DNA of 64,000 bases from contig CM070548.1 of NCBI GenBank assembly GCA_036346405.1, forward strand, positions 67,604,877-67,668,876, read 5' to 3'. The DNA is from Phyllostachys edulis (lineage: Eukaryota; Streptophyta; Magnoliopsida; Poales; Poaceae). Position numbers and translations under genes: made by a program. The stretch's first letter is position 1. The number at the start of each line of letters is the position of its first letter. This document shows positions 23,662 to 36,239 of this stretch, piece after piece. Below the pieces are notes generated by a model, which saw only the letters and a list, made by a program, of their open reading frames with translations, was not told the origin of the DNA and did no database searches.

Positions 23662-26430
23662 GCTCTGTCGCCACTACCTCAAATAGCTATAAAAGCCATC
23701 CCTCCACACATCATTCTCATCACCATTGCCCACTCAACCTCACCAAGCCATTCCTTCTTCCCCAAAGTAGCCATCGCTGCTAATCGCCACCGCACCCGAG
23801 AAATGGCCAGAAAGCCCCTTCTTCAATTTTCCATCACCGTCCATGCATTTGTCAAATTAACCCCACCTCAAGCTTCACCTAGCCACCACAAACCCATCCC
23901 CTACCTCCATGTCCAACCCCGCCGCCCTTAGCTCACCGCCACTGTGCGCCATAGCTCCGCCGCCACGACCACCATCGCCAAACCGCCTCCGACTTCCCTG
24001 AGCTCCACCATCACCACCTCCGTAACCCTATTGGTCCGCTGGTACTCCCTGGCCAGCCAATTGTCCGGAGCACCGCTGGAGATTGCCGATGACGTTCCCC
24101 TGTTTTGGCCGTGCACCGCCACCGCCGCTCGCTCCTCACCGGACGTCCTCCGGTCATGCAAAACCCCAAAATGGGTTGCCCTCGCTTCACTGATTCTTGT
24201 TGCACTACCCGGCACCACCACCAACCACCACCGCTGCCGTAATAATCGTTGTCACCGTTGTCCAGAGAGAGGGGGGAAGTAGAGAAAGCAGTGAGAGAGA
24301 GAAGGGAGCTAGGCTCCCTTCTGCTGAAGGCCGAAGTGGGCTGAATGGCCACTTGGGCTGCTAAGTAAGCCCAACCACTGAACCAGCCTAACACTATGCA
24401 ACAATGTGTAGCCCATTACTATTTAAAGCCCAACCTGATACATGCCCAACACTATTCATCTAAGCCCATTATCATGCAAATTTCAACAAAGAAATGTTTC
24501 AAACCCACTACTAGTTGTCAAACCCAACCTGTTATGGATAGTGTTGACCTGACACTATTTACTAGACCGTTACTATTCAACCCAAACCCAATAATGCATA
24601 GTACTAAACACGGTACTGTTCACTCGAACCCATCGCTGTTCATCCCAGACCCAATAAGACATAATATGTCCATTTCAACCGTTTCGAGTTCATGTATCCC
24701 ATTTTCAACTCCATTTAGCCAAATCAAGCACCCAATAAATCCTAATTCCCACATTACCTCTCTTTTCAATTCTTTCCAAATTTCTTTATTTCATTTTGTT
24801 CCCAACTCGCTTCTTGTTGAGCCCAGACTTATTTATTTGATTTTCTTCCATGTTAGAACCCGAATTTGTTGATCAAGTTACAGACGGTGTCGATCAAGAC
24901 ACAAGGAAGGTAAATCCGGTCAAGGACTACATATATGGAAGCAAGTTGCATTCTTTGATCATTATGAACCTATATTTTATGTACTTTTATTATTACTTTC
25001 ATTACCATATTTATGCCAATTAATTTAATATTAAAATAATACTTTTTAATGCCATGATAAGTAGATAAATCCCAATACCCCACATACACACCCACCTATT
25101 CTTTGTATGCTATATTCACCTTGACGAGTATAAGATACATAAAACAATAATAGATATTCGGCATTGTCACACAATATGGTTATAAATTCTGGAAAAGAGT
25201 ATTGGCTATCTGCCAATAGTTTTGGCGGAGAGTTCAGGGTTGAGACCAAGGGGTTGGACAACCCAATAGACGTGATAAAAGTGAGTCTAAGGTAGGGCCA
25301 AGAAGGTTGGTAGCTACAAGTTGGTTGTTAGTTCACCTCCTCATTGGAAACAAGGACTAGAACCATGTGCCAAATAACAGACACAAAACTCGCTCAACTA
25401 TGGGTTTGGTATATCCAACTTGGCTTAGTACACTGCTCTTCTGAATGAATATCTACACGAGGTCACATTCTCTTGAGTATAGAGAAGCCACGGATTGGGG
25501 GTGGGACAGGAGTGGGCCCGGACGGACACTCGCTGGTCTACACAACGGTAGGTACAGTTAGCATCGGACCACGCATTCCACTATTGGCCGGTGGTTTCTC
25601 GATGACTGTATTATCCAAGAACCTACCGGGTAGAGGCTAGAAAGGTTGAGCAGTGAGAATGTCTTGTTATGCCAACTCGGTCGCACGCTATCGTGTTGCG
25701 TATATATTGCATGGCAGTATGAGTTTGATGTATCTTGTGGGTAAAGTTCGGCAACTCTGCAAAGTATAATTAATGGTATTCGAATACGCTATGCTTCCGG
25801 TTAATGAAGCTATGTTCATGGGTGATTCCAATGTATGAGGCATAAATAGAGATTATGAGATGTTGAGATGGTAATTACAATTGTTGAGTAAACCCTTGAT
25901 GTTATATTAGTATGGTTTCACTGTTTTAAAGGCAAACTATTTTAACTCAAATGTTGTATCCACATATACCTGACATGATAAACCTTGAGCAATCAATTGA
26001 ATTCTTGGCATGTAGTTAAATAGCTTTCCCATGCGACTTGTTGAGTACGTTGTGTACTCAATCTTGCTTAATGTTCATCAGAAGGTGTATCAAAGGATTA
26101 AATGACACTTTAGAGATCGTGATAGAGTTGCGACCGCACTCAAGCTTTCCCGTGGAGGCTTTTTGGTTCTTTTGAATGTAAGTTAAAGCTTTGGACTTGA
26201 GATGTCTATTTTGTTGCTGCAAAATATCTATTAGGCTATAATTCAATCAAACTAATGCTTTTTAAATGTTTATAAGCGGGTTTGTTGCCATTTCGGTTTG
26301 CAATCGAAATCCTGAGCGATTGCGCAAGCCGAGTATACTTTGTTTGAAAAATGAGATCGTTTCAGATATAGTTTATTTATTGTTTGTTGGCCGTGGTCTA
26401 CTCTACCGTAATAGGAGAGAGACATGACTG
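23662..26430 (+). repeat. Large non-coding Gypsy-type LTR fragment
   Basis: No coding domain is present. The text around 25730-25810 (GTGGGTAAAG..., CAACTCTGCA..., TATTCGAATACGC...) resembles the reverse complement of about 5330-5390 in the giant LTR-type insertion at 4540-9390. Both probably belong to related families with very long LTRs. The 158-codon frame at 24396-24872 has no recognisable domain. Boundaries are approximate. Confidence 0.45.
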
Positions 26431-28763
26431 GGGTCTGGGCTTTCAAAAATGCTCGCTCGAGCTCAATCTTAAACTCAAGCTTTGATATTTTCGAGCTCGA
26501 GCCAAGACTGTTTCTCTTGAGCTCGGCTTGTTGAACAGTACGGACTGAGCTTCGGCAGGTGAAAAAAAGAAGAGTTTTTGTTGTTTTCCTTTCGGACGAG
26601 GTTCAATAACCTAGGCCAAACAGAAACCAAACTCATTTCTAAAATGAAACTATTGTATATATGATATACTAGTCCACGCATCGATCTAAGTATACATACA
26701 GAGTGCACGAACCGAGTCTCCTCACTAAAGCAATACCCCGTCATAAGTACTCTTTCCGAAACGCGAAGGGTTATTTCGCTCGTAGATAACAATAACTCAC
26801 CTTATCAAGTGATGGCCACGGGAGAAACCTGTAGCCTCAACTTGCAAATTAGAGTTTACAAAAACTAAGCACGCCAATATCCTAAAGCTCTATTATTGAA
26901 AGTCACTATAACATCTGATGGTGCGATTTAATCGACTAGGAAATCTAGCACCTTGCTTGTCTCATAGGCACTTTGATAAGCCACCCCTCCCAAAAAGAAA
27001 AGAAATCCAAACAAGTTCTTTTAAGCAGCGTTCTACCCTTTTGCCCACCACAAAAGGCAAAAATTCGACGTTCGCGGCGCCTTTCCGCCACCCCCGGCCC
27101 CGACGTACAAAACCGTAGTTTGGCGTGATGTACCGTTAGGTTACTGCCGCGTTTAATTGATTTTTAATCGCCAACTAAATAGCCCATTACGTGCAATCTA
27201 GCTAGAGCTTAATTCGTTCATCTCCCGTTCTCTTCAACTGTGTGCTCGGTTACGTGGACTGCAATTGTTTATAAAACCGGCTAGTATTAATCATATCTAC
27301 CAAACCTACGTCGCTCCATCATTCACAAAAAAAAATTAATAATTTCCCTCGCTACCAAAAGGTCCAAAACCAACGATTCCGATGGTTTCCCAGAGAGTAA
27401 CATGCCCCGTGAACAAGCTGCGCCTGTAATCGCATAACATGGTACATCCACCAATGCAAACATCTCAATCTTATGTTTTATAGAAGCGAGGTGCTATATA
27501 TATGCATACAAATGTTCTCCCGTTCCGAAGGTCTAACACGTGAGCGTTCTTTTACGGAATATGAAACGTCTATTCTTTTTGAGCCAATGTTTCAGATTAG
27601 TTATGATTTAGCTATATTACATCTGATAGTATCACTAGTATAATTCTAAGAGGGATATAATTGTAATTGACTATGTGAAGATGATATGCCATAAGAGTAA
27701 TATTTCCAACCCTAATTGGAAAAGTCTATAATACTCTCACAAAAATTATAAAATACAAAGAAAAGTCTATTATACCCTTAATAAATCAATGATCAGATTT
27801 AATTTATACTATCATCATATACTACCAGTAAAATATACCGTAAAATTTCTCGTGAGTGAAGCCTCGGGGAGTTTGTATTAACTTAATTTGAAGGATTCTC
27901 TTTTCGTACGTGAAGTGCTTCCAAGATTCTAAAACCTCCCAGTTGCTGCATTGATAATTGGGCAACGGCTTATAAATCCAGAGAAACCTTTGTGCCCGTC
28001 CAATGGTTGCGCCTTGCGTCACACTCGCGCAAGTAGGGTGATATCTTATTGCTCCCAAGTTACTTAAGGCATTTCTTGAGAGGCAATCCTGTCCTTTTGA
28101 ATCTGGACGAATCCATACTCCCAACTGGCGCAGTCCAATGTTCATGAGTGCAACCAATTAGTAGTAAATTGGAGTACTAACAAACTGCATGATGTGGCCT
28201 TAACCGATCTAGTACTAGCATGTTAATGACTTCGTGTACGTGTATATAGCAGTAGCATTAACTCGTCAGTTCGTCTGAAAAGCAGTAACATGCTAACTAA
28301 TCATTAGTTACGTTGGTTGCTTCTGTTGGGTGCGGTAGGATCTGAAACCAACAACACTGGCAAAATGTAGTTCCGTTTCAGCGTTTGATACTAAGCATTT
28401 CTACTATGGAAAATGTGGAGCAAATTCTTGTGTAGCTTGATTTTGCCCAACTTGGTGCATTATATTGTTAGTCCAGACCATTGGAAATATCCATGATTTG
28501 ACTTATTGGTAACTCAAGTTGCACCCAAAGCATATAACAAATTAAACAGGGTATCATTGGCTTTGGCTCCATGTATCTCCAAACAGGCAGATCAAGCAGC
28601 GGTAGACAATACTCAGGCCACTGAATCTACTGCTTTATTTGCACCAACAGTTTCTCTCTTTCTTTTCGGTGTGGAAGTCATGTCCCAAACTAGTTACACA
28701 TAGCCAAAACAAGTAACGAGGGGAGCATCTCTGACGAAGGATTTTTTTTGAAATAATATCATT
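26431..28763. other. Intergenic sequence, no recognised gene
   Basis: AT-rich, apparently low-copy sequence. Frames do not exceed about 111 codons and show no known domain. A clustering of GAGCTCGAGC-like text occurs near 26455-26530. Nothing else can be supported. Confidence 0.45.
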
Positions 28764-28929
28764 TTAAAAGAAAATCCAAAAGTAAATAGTCGATTTTTTT
28801 TTCAAAAAATGGGCTACTGTCGTCATTTAAAATGACGAAATTCTCCGTCGCCACAGTGCATAGAGGGTTATATCGTCATTTCAACTGGCGACAGGAATAC
28901 TCTACTGTTATTTTACTGTCTATTTCCGA

Positions 28930-29216
28930 CCACATATTTTGAGGACAAATCACAATGATATTACAAAATATTCAGCACAACGTCATCACATATTTTATCG
29001 ACAAATCACAATGCTATTACAGAACATTCAGCACAACGTCCTCACGTATTTTGTCATCAAATCACAATGATATTACAAAGCATTCTGCACCATGTCATGT
29101 CGTCATCACATATTTTGTCAATAAATCACAATGATATTACAAAACATTCAGCACAATGTCATCACCTAGTTTTTCGACAAATCAAAATGATTTTACAAAG
29201 CATTGAGCACAACATA
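28930..29216. repeat. Five tandem ~56-bp repeats in the MULE
   Basis: Units begin with TCACATATTTTGTCGACAAATCACAATG-like text at about 28930, 28986, 29042, 29105 and 29162, giving periods of 56, 56, 63 and 57. Each contains ATTACAAARCATTCAGCACAA-like text. They lie just downstream of the transposase end. Confidence 0.8.
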
Positions 29217-29560
29217 TTTCAACAAGACAAACCTTTCCCGTGGCCGTGACCTCAACATCCGTCATGTCGACTGTCTCGAATGGGGCGATTGGATGAGGTC
29301 CCCGTGGCGCCGTCCGGACTGTCAATGTCTCTTTCATCCTGTGCATTTCTCGTAGGATATTTCTTGATGGTGTGCTCAGACTACCTGCAAATGGAGTATT
29401 TCTTTGTACGATGTCTAGCTTCTGCTTTGTCCATATCGTTCCTAATACGACGTACCTGTTGCCGGCCAACCTTTCCCTTCAGCCTATCAATGTCTGCGGT
29501 CCAGATAAGTTGCTCCTAGGTCGGATGCCCAACAACGCTATAATCATATAGCTCTGCACT

Positions 29561-31970
29561 CTAGGTTTGCATCACCTCTTCGCTGTTGAAATAATCAAAG
29601 AGATACTGGCCAAGATGTTGCGCCACCGTCGAACATGCGACCATGACATGTGAGCAGGGCCTATGCAGAAGAAGAGGGTTATTGCAAGTGCATACGCAAC
29701 TAGCGCGGTGTAGCGTGCACTCGTGGGTGATCCTCTCGCGGTTCGTCCCTCGACGTCCTTTATCCCTACACAGTATCTCGAAACGAAGCTCCCTTGTGTC
29801 CATCTTGAATGCTCGGTGCATCTCACCCTTCTTGCTCTTGTCCTTTATGTACTTGGTGATCATGACGGAGTACAGTAGTCTGTCATTTGCCATGGAGAAC
29901 GACACGTTGTTGGTTCTGTCAACAAAGTAATTTGTGGTACCACAGAGAATTGCCTCCACAATACCAACCAAAGGGAGGCACATCGCGCCGCGCATGACCC
30001 AATTGTACACTTCAGCTACAATGGTTGTCATGACACCATATCGAGCACCACCCCTGTCATGTAGCAGCGACCATTTTTTCTTAGGCTTGTGTTCAATCTA
30101 GTCCAAGAAACATTTCACCCCCTGTCTTCCTCACCACACTAGGACCATCTGTGGGTAACTGTGGTAATGCTTCGGCTTCAGTGGCATGGTCAGCGCTTGT
30201 AGCAGCCTTTTTCACTACCTCCTTTTTGTGCGTCTGAGTTCGCTTATCCAGAATCTTTTAGAGTGTGTCAAACATTCGCTGCTGGTTCTGGTTGCACAGC
30301 TGCTTAAATAGGTTCATCAAGTCCTTGTTGGGGACCTGCTTATAGAAGTTTGCACCCAAGTACCTCATGCACCACCTGCTCTGCAGATCCACCCATGGTA
30401 GTGGTTCGTTCTCTCTTTGTTGTAGCTGAGTTATTGTACTCAGTAAGTCTGCAGGCCGATCATGTATGACACATACGTTAGAACGATCCTGTACAACAGA
30501 AATCCTCCAATTTCTCAGGAACCACAACTAACTATCCGTGTTCTCGCTTTCAATGAATGCGAATGCGACGGGAAGAACTTGATTATTCCCGTCCATCGCT
30601 ATTGCAGTCAGTATCGGACCCTTGTACTTTCTAATCAGGAATGTGTCATCCACGCACAAGATTGGACGACAGTGCTGGAATGCATTGATACATGGATAAA
30701 AGGTGAACAATGCTCGCTTCAGTACCCTCTTATTGCCCCACTTCAGATGCGTGGAATCTTCAATGGCGACATGAGTACCAGGATTCCTGTCCTGTATGAC
30801 CCAGAGTTGGCCGGGCAGGTTGTAGTAGGAGTCCTCGAACGCACCGAACCTTGATTCTAATGCCTTCTGTTTGGTCTTCCACGCCTTGGTATAACTGATT
30901 GTGTACTGGAACATTGTCTCAATCGTCCAAATGATGGACCATAGCTTAAAATCTAAATTATCCACGATATCACCGTACATGTTGTTCGCGATGAAGTCTG
31001 ATGATAGGTTCTTGTGGGACAATACTGACTCAGCAACGACACATGTGTGAGGGACCACTATAAAGCATTTCAAGTAGGTGTCCCACTTAGGCTGAAATGC
31101 ATGCACTTGCCAAGGGCATCCCTCTATGTCGTACTTCACATCGTAGCATCTTGGGTTAGACTTGACGACTGTGAATGTACGCCACATCGACAAGGTCCAG
31201 AATTTGACCGTCTCCTGCATGGCCTCCTTGCATTTGTACATGGCTCCTTGCCTGACCTCGCTCTTGTCATACTCTCACGACACACGGGAGCCTTCGTTAA
31301 TGACGGGGTTGTTGAACTGGTATGTGTTTCACTCGGATGGAACCGCCTGCTGTTCCACAACATCCTTGTCGTCGGATCCTTCATCTTCTGACAATGCCAG
31401 GTAGTCCTGGTCTTCGAGATCCATCCTTTGGCCTAGGGCTTCCATCCCCTCACACTCGTCAGCAATCCCACTAGCATGCCTGACTGATGGAGCTCCTTCC
31501 ACACGGTCTTCATCGACAGCATCAGCAACTTCCAGACCTTCGATCATTGTGTGCACTGCATTGTGGCTGGAGTCCCTGACTTCTTCTTCGGTATCACCAC
31601 CCCCTTCTTGTTCAGCCGCCGTTGCAGGAGTGGTCTTGGCATATAACTAGGCTAGAAGGACCAAATCTCACTATTCCTCCCTCACCCTGCTTACATATGA
31701 CTGCCATGACCTTGTTCTCTCAAGCTGCACTAACTCCTAATATGTGCCCTATGGTGCTCGGTTGGTAAGGCAACTCAACCTCAGATCATACACTACATGG
31801 TTCAAATCGAATGTGTGGAATAACCACCGCATTACAGTGCCCCATATACGCTTCTCTGCTCTTGTTAGGGTCACGGTCGCCGATTGAAAATAACTCAAAT
31901 CAATCCCTCCGAGACCCTCCAGAATAGTCCCCTGACTATAGTAAAATTTGAAATTGGTGGCGTCTGACAT
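29561..31970 (-). pseudogene. MULE transposase, broken
   Basis: On the minus strand the segments run in order. 31970-31749 is an N-terminal region starting MSDATNFKFYYSQGTILEGL. 31556-31329 is an acidic segment. 31241-30528 carries the zinc-finger-like N domain and the start of the DDE core, with CVDDTFLIRKYKGPILTAIA. 30527-30258 has VIHDRPADLL and WCMRYLGANFYKQV. 30031-29561 has AEVYNWVMRGAMCLPLVGIVE and a SWIM finger (CTCNNPLLLHRPCSH). Stops at about 31242 and 30528, and further breaks near 30040-30257, prevent full translation. The enzyme would have cut and joined the element's inverted repeats in the nucleus. Confidence 0.85.
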
Positions 31971-32257
31971 ATTTGACGTACTGCACCGTAAACAAGATTT
32001 CCACGATTAATCACATATCTAAAACTAAATTACCCACTGAAAAGGATTATGTACAACATACTACACTACGTAACCGTACATCTAAAACTATGTAATCCAT
32101 TCGGTTAAAAAAATTACCGAAAAGGTGGACGATCAGACTGGCTTCTCTTATCCCCTCTCCCCCTCTTTGCTCCTCTCCCTTCCCTCCCCTCTTTCTCTTT
32201 TTTTCCGAATAAAAGTGAGTTATGCCAGAATTTTAGGGTCTTTTATAGGGTAGATTG

Positions 32258-32602
32258 TGTCGCTATTTGAAATGACGACATGGACTTGTGGGATCTCTGT
32301 CGCCATTTGAAATGACAATTTTTCTAAATTTTAATATTAAAAATTTCAGGGACTTGCGAGATCCCGGTCTCCATTTAAAATGACGATTTTCCTAAATTTT
32401 AATATTAAAAAATTTAGGAACTTGCGAGATCCCTGTCACCGTTTGAAATGACGATTGTCCTAAATTTTAATATTTAAAAATTTTAACCGGAGGATCCATG
32501 TCGCCAGTTGAAATGACAACATGATACTGTCTGTACTGTTCCGGGCTACTGTCGCCATTTGGAAGGGTGACAAGAGAATTTCTTCATTTCAAATAGCGAC
32601 AG
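32258..32602. repeat. Subterminal palindromic repeats of the MULE
   Basis: The near-palindrome GTCGCCATTTGAAATGACGA and variants occur at about 32258, 32298, 32367, 32434, 32499, 32549 and (inverted) 32583, with intervals of about 40-70 bases. Between several copies lies CTAAATTTTAATATTAAAAA. Related copies occur at the left end near 28818 and 28872. Such arrays in MULEs are candidate transposase-binding sites. Confidence 0.7.
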
Positions 32603-32656
32603 TAGCCTATTTTTGTTATAAAAAAATTGACCATTTACTTTTGCAATTTTGTTTTA

Positions 32657-34235
32657 GAGGTCTACAACAGGACAGTAGATGCTATAGTTCTTGCAGCCTG
32701 TGGTTTAGACTTCAGTGGCATTAGGATGGTGGTAGTACGTCAGTTTACAGGTATTTACTGGTAACCGGTAAGCCACGGATGACTCGGCTACAACTTGAAT
32801 TGAAGCAATTAAGGTGGCCCGGCCTACCTAGAATCAGCAATTAGACTTGTGGCTACCGTCAGCAATCTACGGCTACTCGATCGTGTGCCTAGTTCGGTCC
32901 AAAGTTCGTTCTGCAAAAGCAACCAGCTGCTTAGAATATTTAGTCTCTTCCACTTTTCTAATCAGCTAGCAGCTCTTGTCAACTCTCCTTCTACATGGAG
33001 TACTATATATCATTAGCATCGCACTGGCTAAATTAACACCTCTCTTTCTTTTCTTGTGAACGCTGGGATTACCTCAGTGCACCAAGTCATCGAGCTGATA
33101 AAAAACATTCCTGTAGGCATGTTAAGACCTTCATTTTCCAAGCTGTACACAGCTCCATTATCGGCCTAACAAAAACAACTCCATTATCACCACCCCTGCC
33201 TGACAAGAGGCACCAATCGTTGGCCCCGATCCACATAGCCACCTCCACTTCCGCCTTGATTACGTGTTGACCCGAGCCACTTACCTCGCTCCGATTGTAC
33301 CAGCAGACGAGACCGAGCACGGATTAACCAAGAACTGCGCGCTACGCTCTCTCCTACCTCTTAATTTGGAACGAAGAAACGGCACAAATTAAAATAGTAC
33401 TGTAGCTGCAAAAACCACATTCCCAAACCATTTTGTAGCTTTCCGGCGAGCCTGAAACTTCGCCGAAAGCGACCGGCGGCCGCGTCGGCCTCCGCCCCAC
33501 TCCCACCCGCCGACGATTCCCTCCTACAGCTGACGTCACCACCACCAACCCCACCTCCCCGGCCTCACCGTCCGTCCGCACGAACGGCCAGGATCGAAAC
33601 GCCAAGCGGAGGCGGTGGGCCCCGGTGCAAGCGCGCGGATGGCGGCGCTACACGTGGCGGGCGGCGCTGCCCAATTCGTCGCCTTCCCGCGCGCGCACGC
33701 AAGGCCCGGTGGTGGTGGAGAGTGGAGACCCGCGCGGGGACGCGGACCCACTGAGAGCCACCAGGAATCGTACCGGTGAGATTCCGAGACCGTCACTGAC
33801 ATGTGGGATGGGATTCCGAGGTGGGCGTGGGGCTCCGGAGGGTGGGGAGTGTTTTTTTAATGGGGGCGCGCCTCGGTCTCGTGAGCAGCACGTAAAAGGA
33901 GGAGCTAGCCGTAACACGGCGGATCGCGTGCGGCGACGGCGAAACGGGCCCGTCAAGCCGAGGGCGAGCCGAACCGGGAGCTTTGATCGAGCGGCTCTGC
34001 CACCAGGTAGCAGCACAGGCCAGAAGGTGAGAGCTTAGGGTCATGCAATTATTTCAGATGGATTTTTTTAGCTTTGCCAAGGTAGAGCATGAAAATTGTT
34101 TCACTGTAGATGGCATCAATAGTTACCACTACGAATTAATTCCTCATAAAATTTTATGTTAGTCTACGATGTCCTAGCAAGGGGTTAATTAGCAACTTAG
34201 CATACATCCCTCTCCCATCCTACTCCAAAACGGCT
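32657..34235. other. Intergenic sequence with a GC-rich island
   Basis: The part from about 33440 to 34020 is GC-rich with overlapping frames on both strands (up to 137 codons) and no recognisable domain. Phrases such as CACTGACATGTGGGATGGG resemble promoter-proximal DNA of grass genes. It could be the edge of a gene whose exons I cannot recognise. I do not call one. Confidence 0.4.
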
Positions 34236-34490
34236 GTGGCGGATCCAAAAACTAATCTCTTATCAGTATGTTTGGTCAATTATGGCTATCTTACCGTTGC
34301 ATTGCTTACAAGTGCAGTTTTGTGAAATATTATATAGCAGTTAGTGTGGTTTTATGTATGAAATTGATGCTCAAAAGTGTTGTAGTTTTGTTAAAGGTAA
34401 TGTGGTTTTGCAAATTTTAAGTAAAGGAGTATTTTGCAAAAGCTATGGGATTTGTTGACCAAACAACCAATGCATAGATCCGCCACTGCC
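34236..34490. mobile_element. MITE-like inverted repeat element
   Basis: GTGGCGGATC at 34236 and its inverse GATCCGCCAC near 34481-34490 form the outer ends. GTTTGGTCAA and TTGACCAAAC lie further in at matching distances. The interior is AT-rich and non-coding. No target duplication was identified. Confidence 0.5.
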
Positions 34491-34857
34491 AAAACTTAGA
34501 ACTGATAGCCTAAGCTAGCTCATATAAAAAACAACATCATGGAGAAGCGCAAAAAATCAACATCGATTAGTTGTTTAGTTAGACTTTGCTTTTTAGCATG
34601 GTTGGGCATGCAAACGTTGTTTATTCAGGGTAATTAAATTTGTCACGCAATAACTCTAGAACTTTACACACCAGTTTCACCAGATGTATTTGTCATTGAT
34701 GGAAGATCGAAGAATAAATCTTCAGAAAAGCATAGATGAATTCTTCAATCACCAAAATCATCTATAGAATGATGCAAGGACGGCATGCATTTAAATCAAC
34801 ATATGCATCTATACTTGTAACGAGGCAAAGATAGTAGCCAATATACTCACCTCCTAA

Positions 34858-35161
34858 GGGCATCTCCAATAGTGTATTTATTATCGTCTCTTAGCTATGC
34901 CACGTCAACAAAATCCTACGTGAAAAAGAGAGGGGGAGGAGATAGAGCACATGTCATCTCTTCCTGAAGAGATTGTCGTGCATGTGAAACAATACATGGT
35001 ACATTAATCTACTCTAGTTGATATGTAGGTCCGTTTCAAAGGAAAATTATAAAATATAAATATTATAGAGTGTACTAGAGACTATCTATTGGAGATGCTG
35101 TCTCTAAAGATGATGTAGCATATGTTAGAGACAATGTTATGTCTAACTATTAGAGATGCTC
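34858..35161. mobile_element. Tourist-like MITE (PIF/Harbinger type)
   Basis: The 304-bp element starts GGGCATCTCCAATAGT and ends ACTATTAGAGATGCTC, which are inverted repeats with two mismatches. It is flanked by the 3-bp duplication TAA at 34855-34857 and 35162-35164. A further TATTGGAGATGCTG near 35087-35100 repeats the terminal motif. It has no coding capacity and would need a PIF/Harbinger transposase in trans. Confidence 0.8.
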
Positions 35162-35640
35162 TAACAGTTAAACATGAGTTCTTGGTGTTAGTGTGAAAGT
35201 GGACACAGAGCAACAATAATAGGCATGGCCCACTCCACTCAAGAATTAATCTAGCTACCAACCGAACCAACTAAGCCCTTGTTGATTTGTCCAAAAGATC
35301 CAAATCGAGAGGTCCCGAGAGACGCAACTTGTGCACGTAATGCTTTAGCCAATCGCATCATCGTGTCGCTGCAAGGGCCTTTTCCTATGATACCTCGTAA
35401 CCTCTACTTTTTGTTTAAAGGGATTGGGAGGGGAGCTAGCTGGTCCAAATCCCATATTTCCATCGCTTGCCCGGCCAGTTTCTTACTGTCTTAACTGGAG
35501 TATTTTTTTTTTGTTGTTGCGCGTATGGTCTGGATATATTTATTGACGTATGTGTTATTTGCGAGGAATTAAACAATGTTTTTTTTATTTAACCTTTTTT
35601 CAATTTATTTTTATTCATGACCCCTCATCCAATCACGCCG

Positions 35641-35752
35641 TTGGTCGTGACGTGGCCAAACAACACTGCCACGTCAATGATCATGCCGTGACCAAATCTC
35701 ACCACCCTATGCTGGCAGACGTGACGCTATTGTTTTGCCACGACACGACCAA
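35641..35752. repeat. Imperfect inverted repeat, possible MITE core
   Basis: The left arm at 35641-35675 (TTGGTCGTGACGTGGCCAAA...) pairs with the right arm at 35718-35752 (...TTTTGCCACGACACGACCAA), with a few mismatches and a loop of about 40 bases. Transcripts could fold into a long hairpin. No target duplication was found. Confidence 0.55.
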
Positions 35753-35920
35753 TGTCATGATCAAAACAATCATTTTTCCTGACTCGGAGCTAGACTTACC
35801 ATGGACAAGTGTTTCATGAACTTGGTGCCTAGGCACCCAAATCAAAACCCGTTGGTTTACTTTGAGATTCATGATATTTGGTGTGGGTATATTCATACGG
35901 ATTTGCTAATTTTTAGTTGT

Positions 35921-36239
35921 CTGAAATTTTCTTATCCATCAGTCACCTACAGTTACACAGTACTAAGCTTAAAAATGCAGTACCAAGTGATGTGCAATTT
36001 TAGCACAGCTCTACTGTAACTTTTAGTTCTATTTGTTTTTGTATTTTTTTCTATTTGTTTTTGTGTATTTTTTTGTATTTGTAGGATTGTAGGGTTCACT
36101 TAGATTTACTTTTGTCTAGTTTAGAATTTTTTTGTATTTTTCTTGTAATACTTTTGTCTATTTTAGAAAGAGATAATCTGGCCCATAGAATGTTGATCCA
36201 ACGGTGAGAAAAGGTGACTGATGGATAAAGAAATTTCAG
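35921..36239. mobile_element. MITE-like element with 28-bp terminal inverted repeats
   Basis: The left arm starts CTGAAATTTTCTTATCCATC (35921-35948). The right arm is AGGTGACTGATGGATAAAGA onwards (36212-36239). They match at nearly every position when one is inverted. The interior is AT-rich with repeated CTATTTGTTTTTGTATTTTTT text. A flanking duplication is not clear, partly because AGTCACCT also recurs just outside the right arm. Confidence 0.6.

Larger units (their letters stand above)
28764..32656 (-). mobile_element. Decayed autonomous Mutator-like element (MULE)
   Basis: Terminal inverted repeats of about 83-85 bases lie at 28764-28848 and 32574-32656, sharing for example AAAAGTAAATRGTC and GGCTACTGTCG. 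Between them a transposase of the MuDR/MULE type is encoded on the minus strand, broken by stops. No 9-bp target duplication could be found next to the repeats, so the ends may be slightly off or the insertion is old. Both subterminal regions hold repeats. Confidence 0.8.

Noticed and set aside
24396..24872. 158-codon ORF
   Set aside because: Low-complexity Ser/Pro/Phe-rich reading inside a large LTR-like fragment; no domain and no supporting start context.
28930..29216. CRISPR-like array
   Set aside because: The units are contiguous tandem repeats without unique spacers, lie in a plant transposon, and vary in length.
33625..34038. 137-codon and antisense 122-codon ORFs as genes
   Set aside because: Overlapping GC-rich frames on both strands with no domain and biased Arg/Pro/Gly composition.
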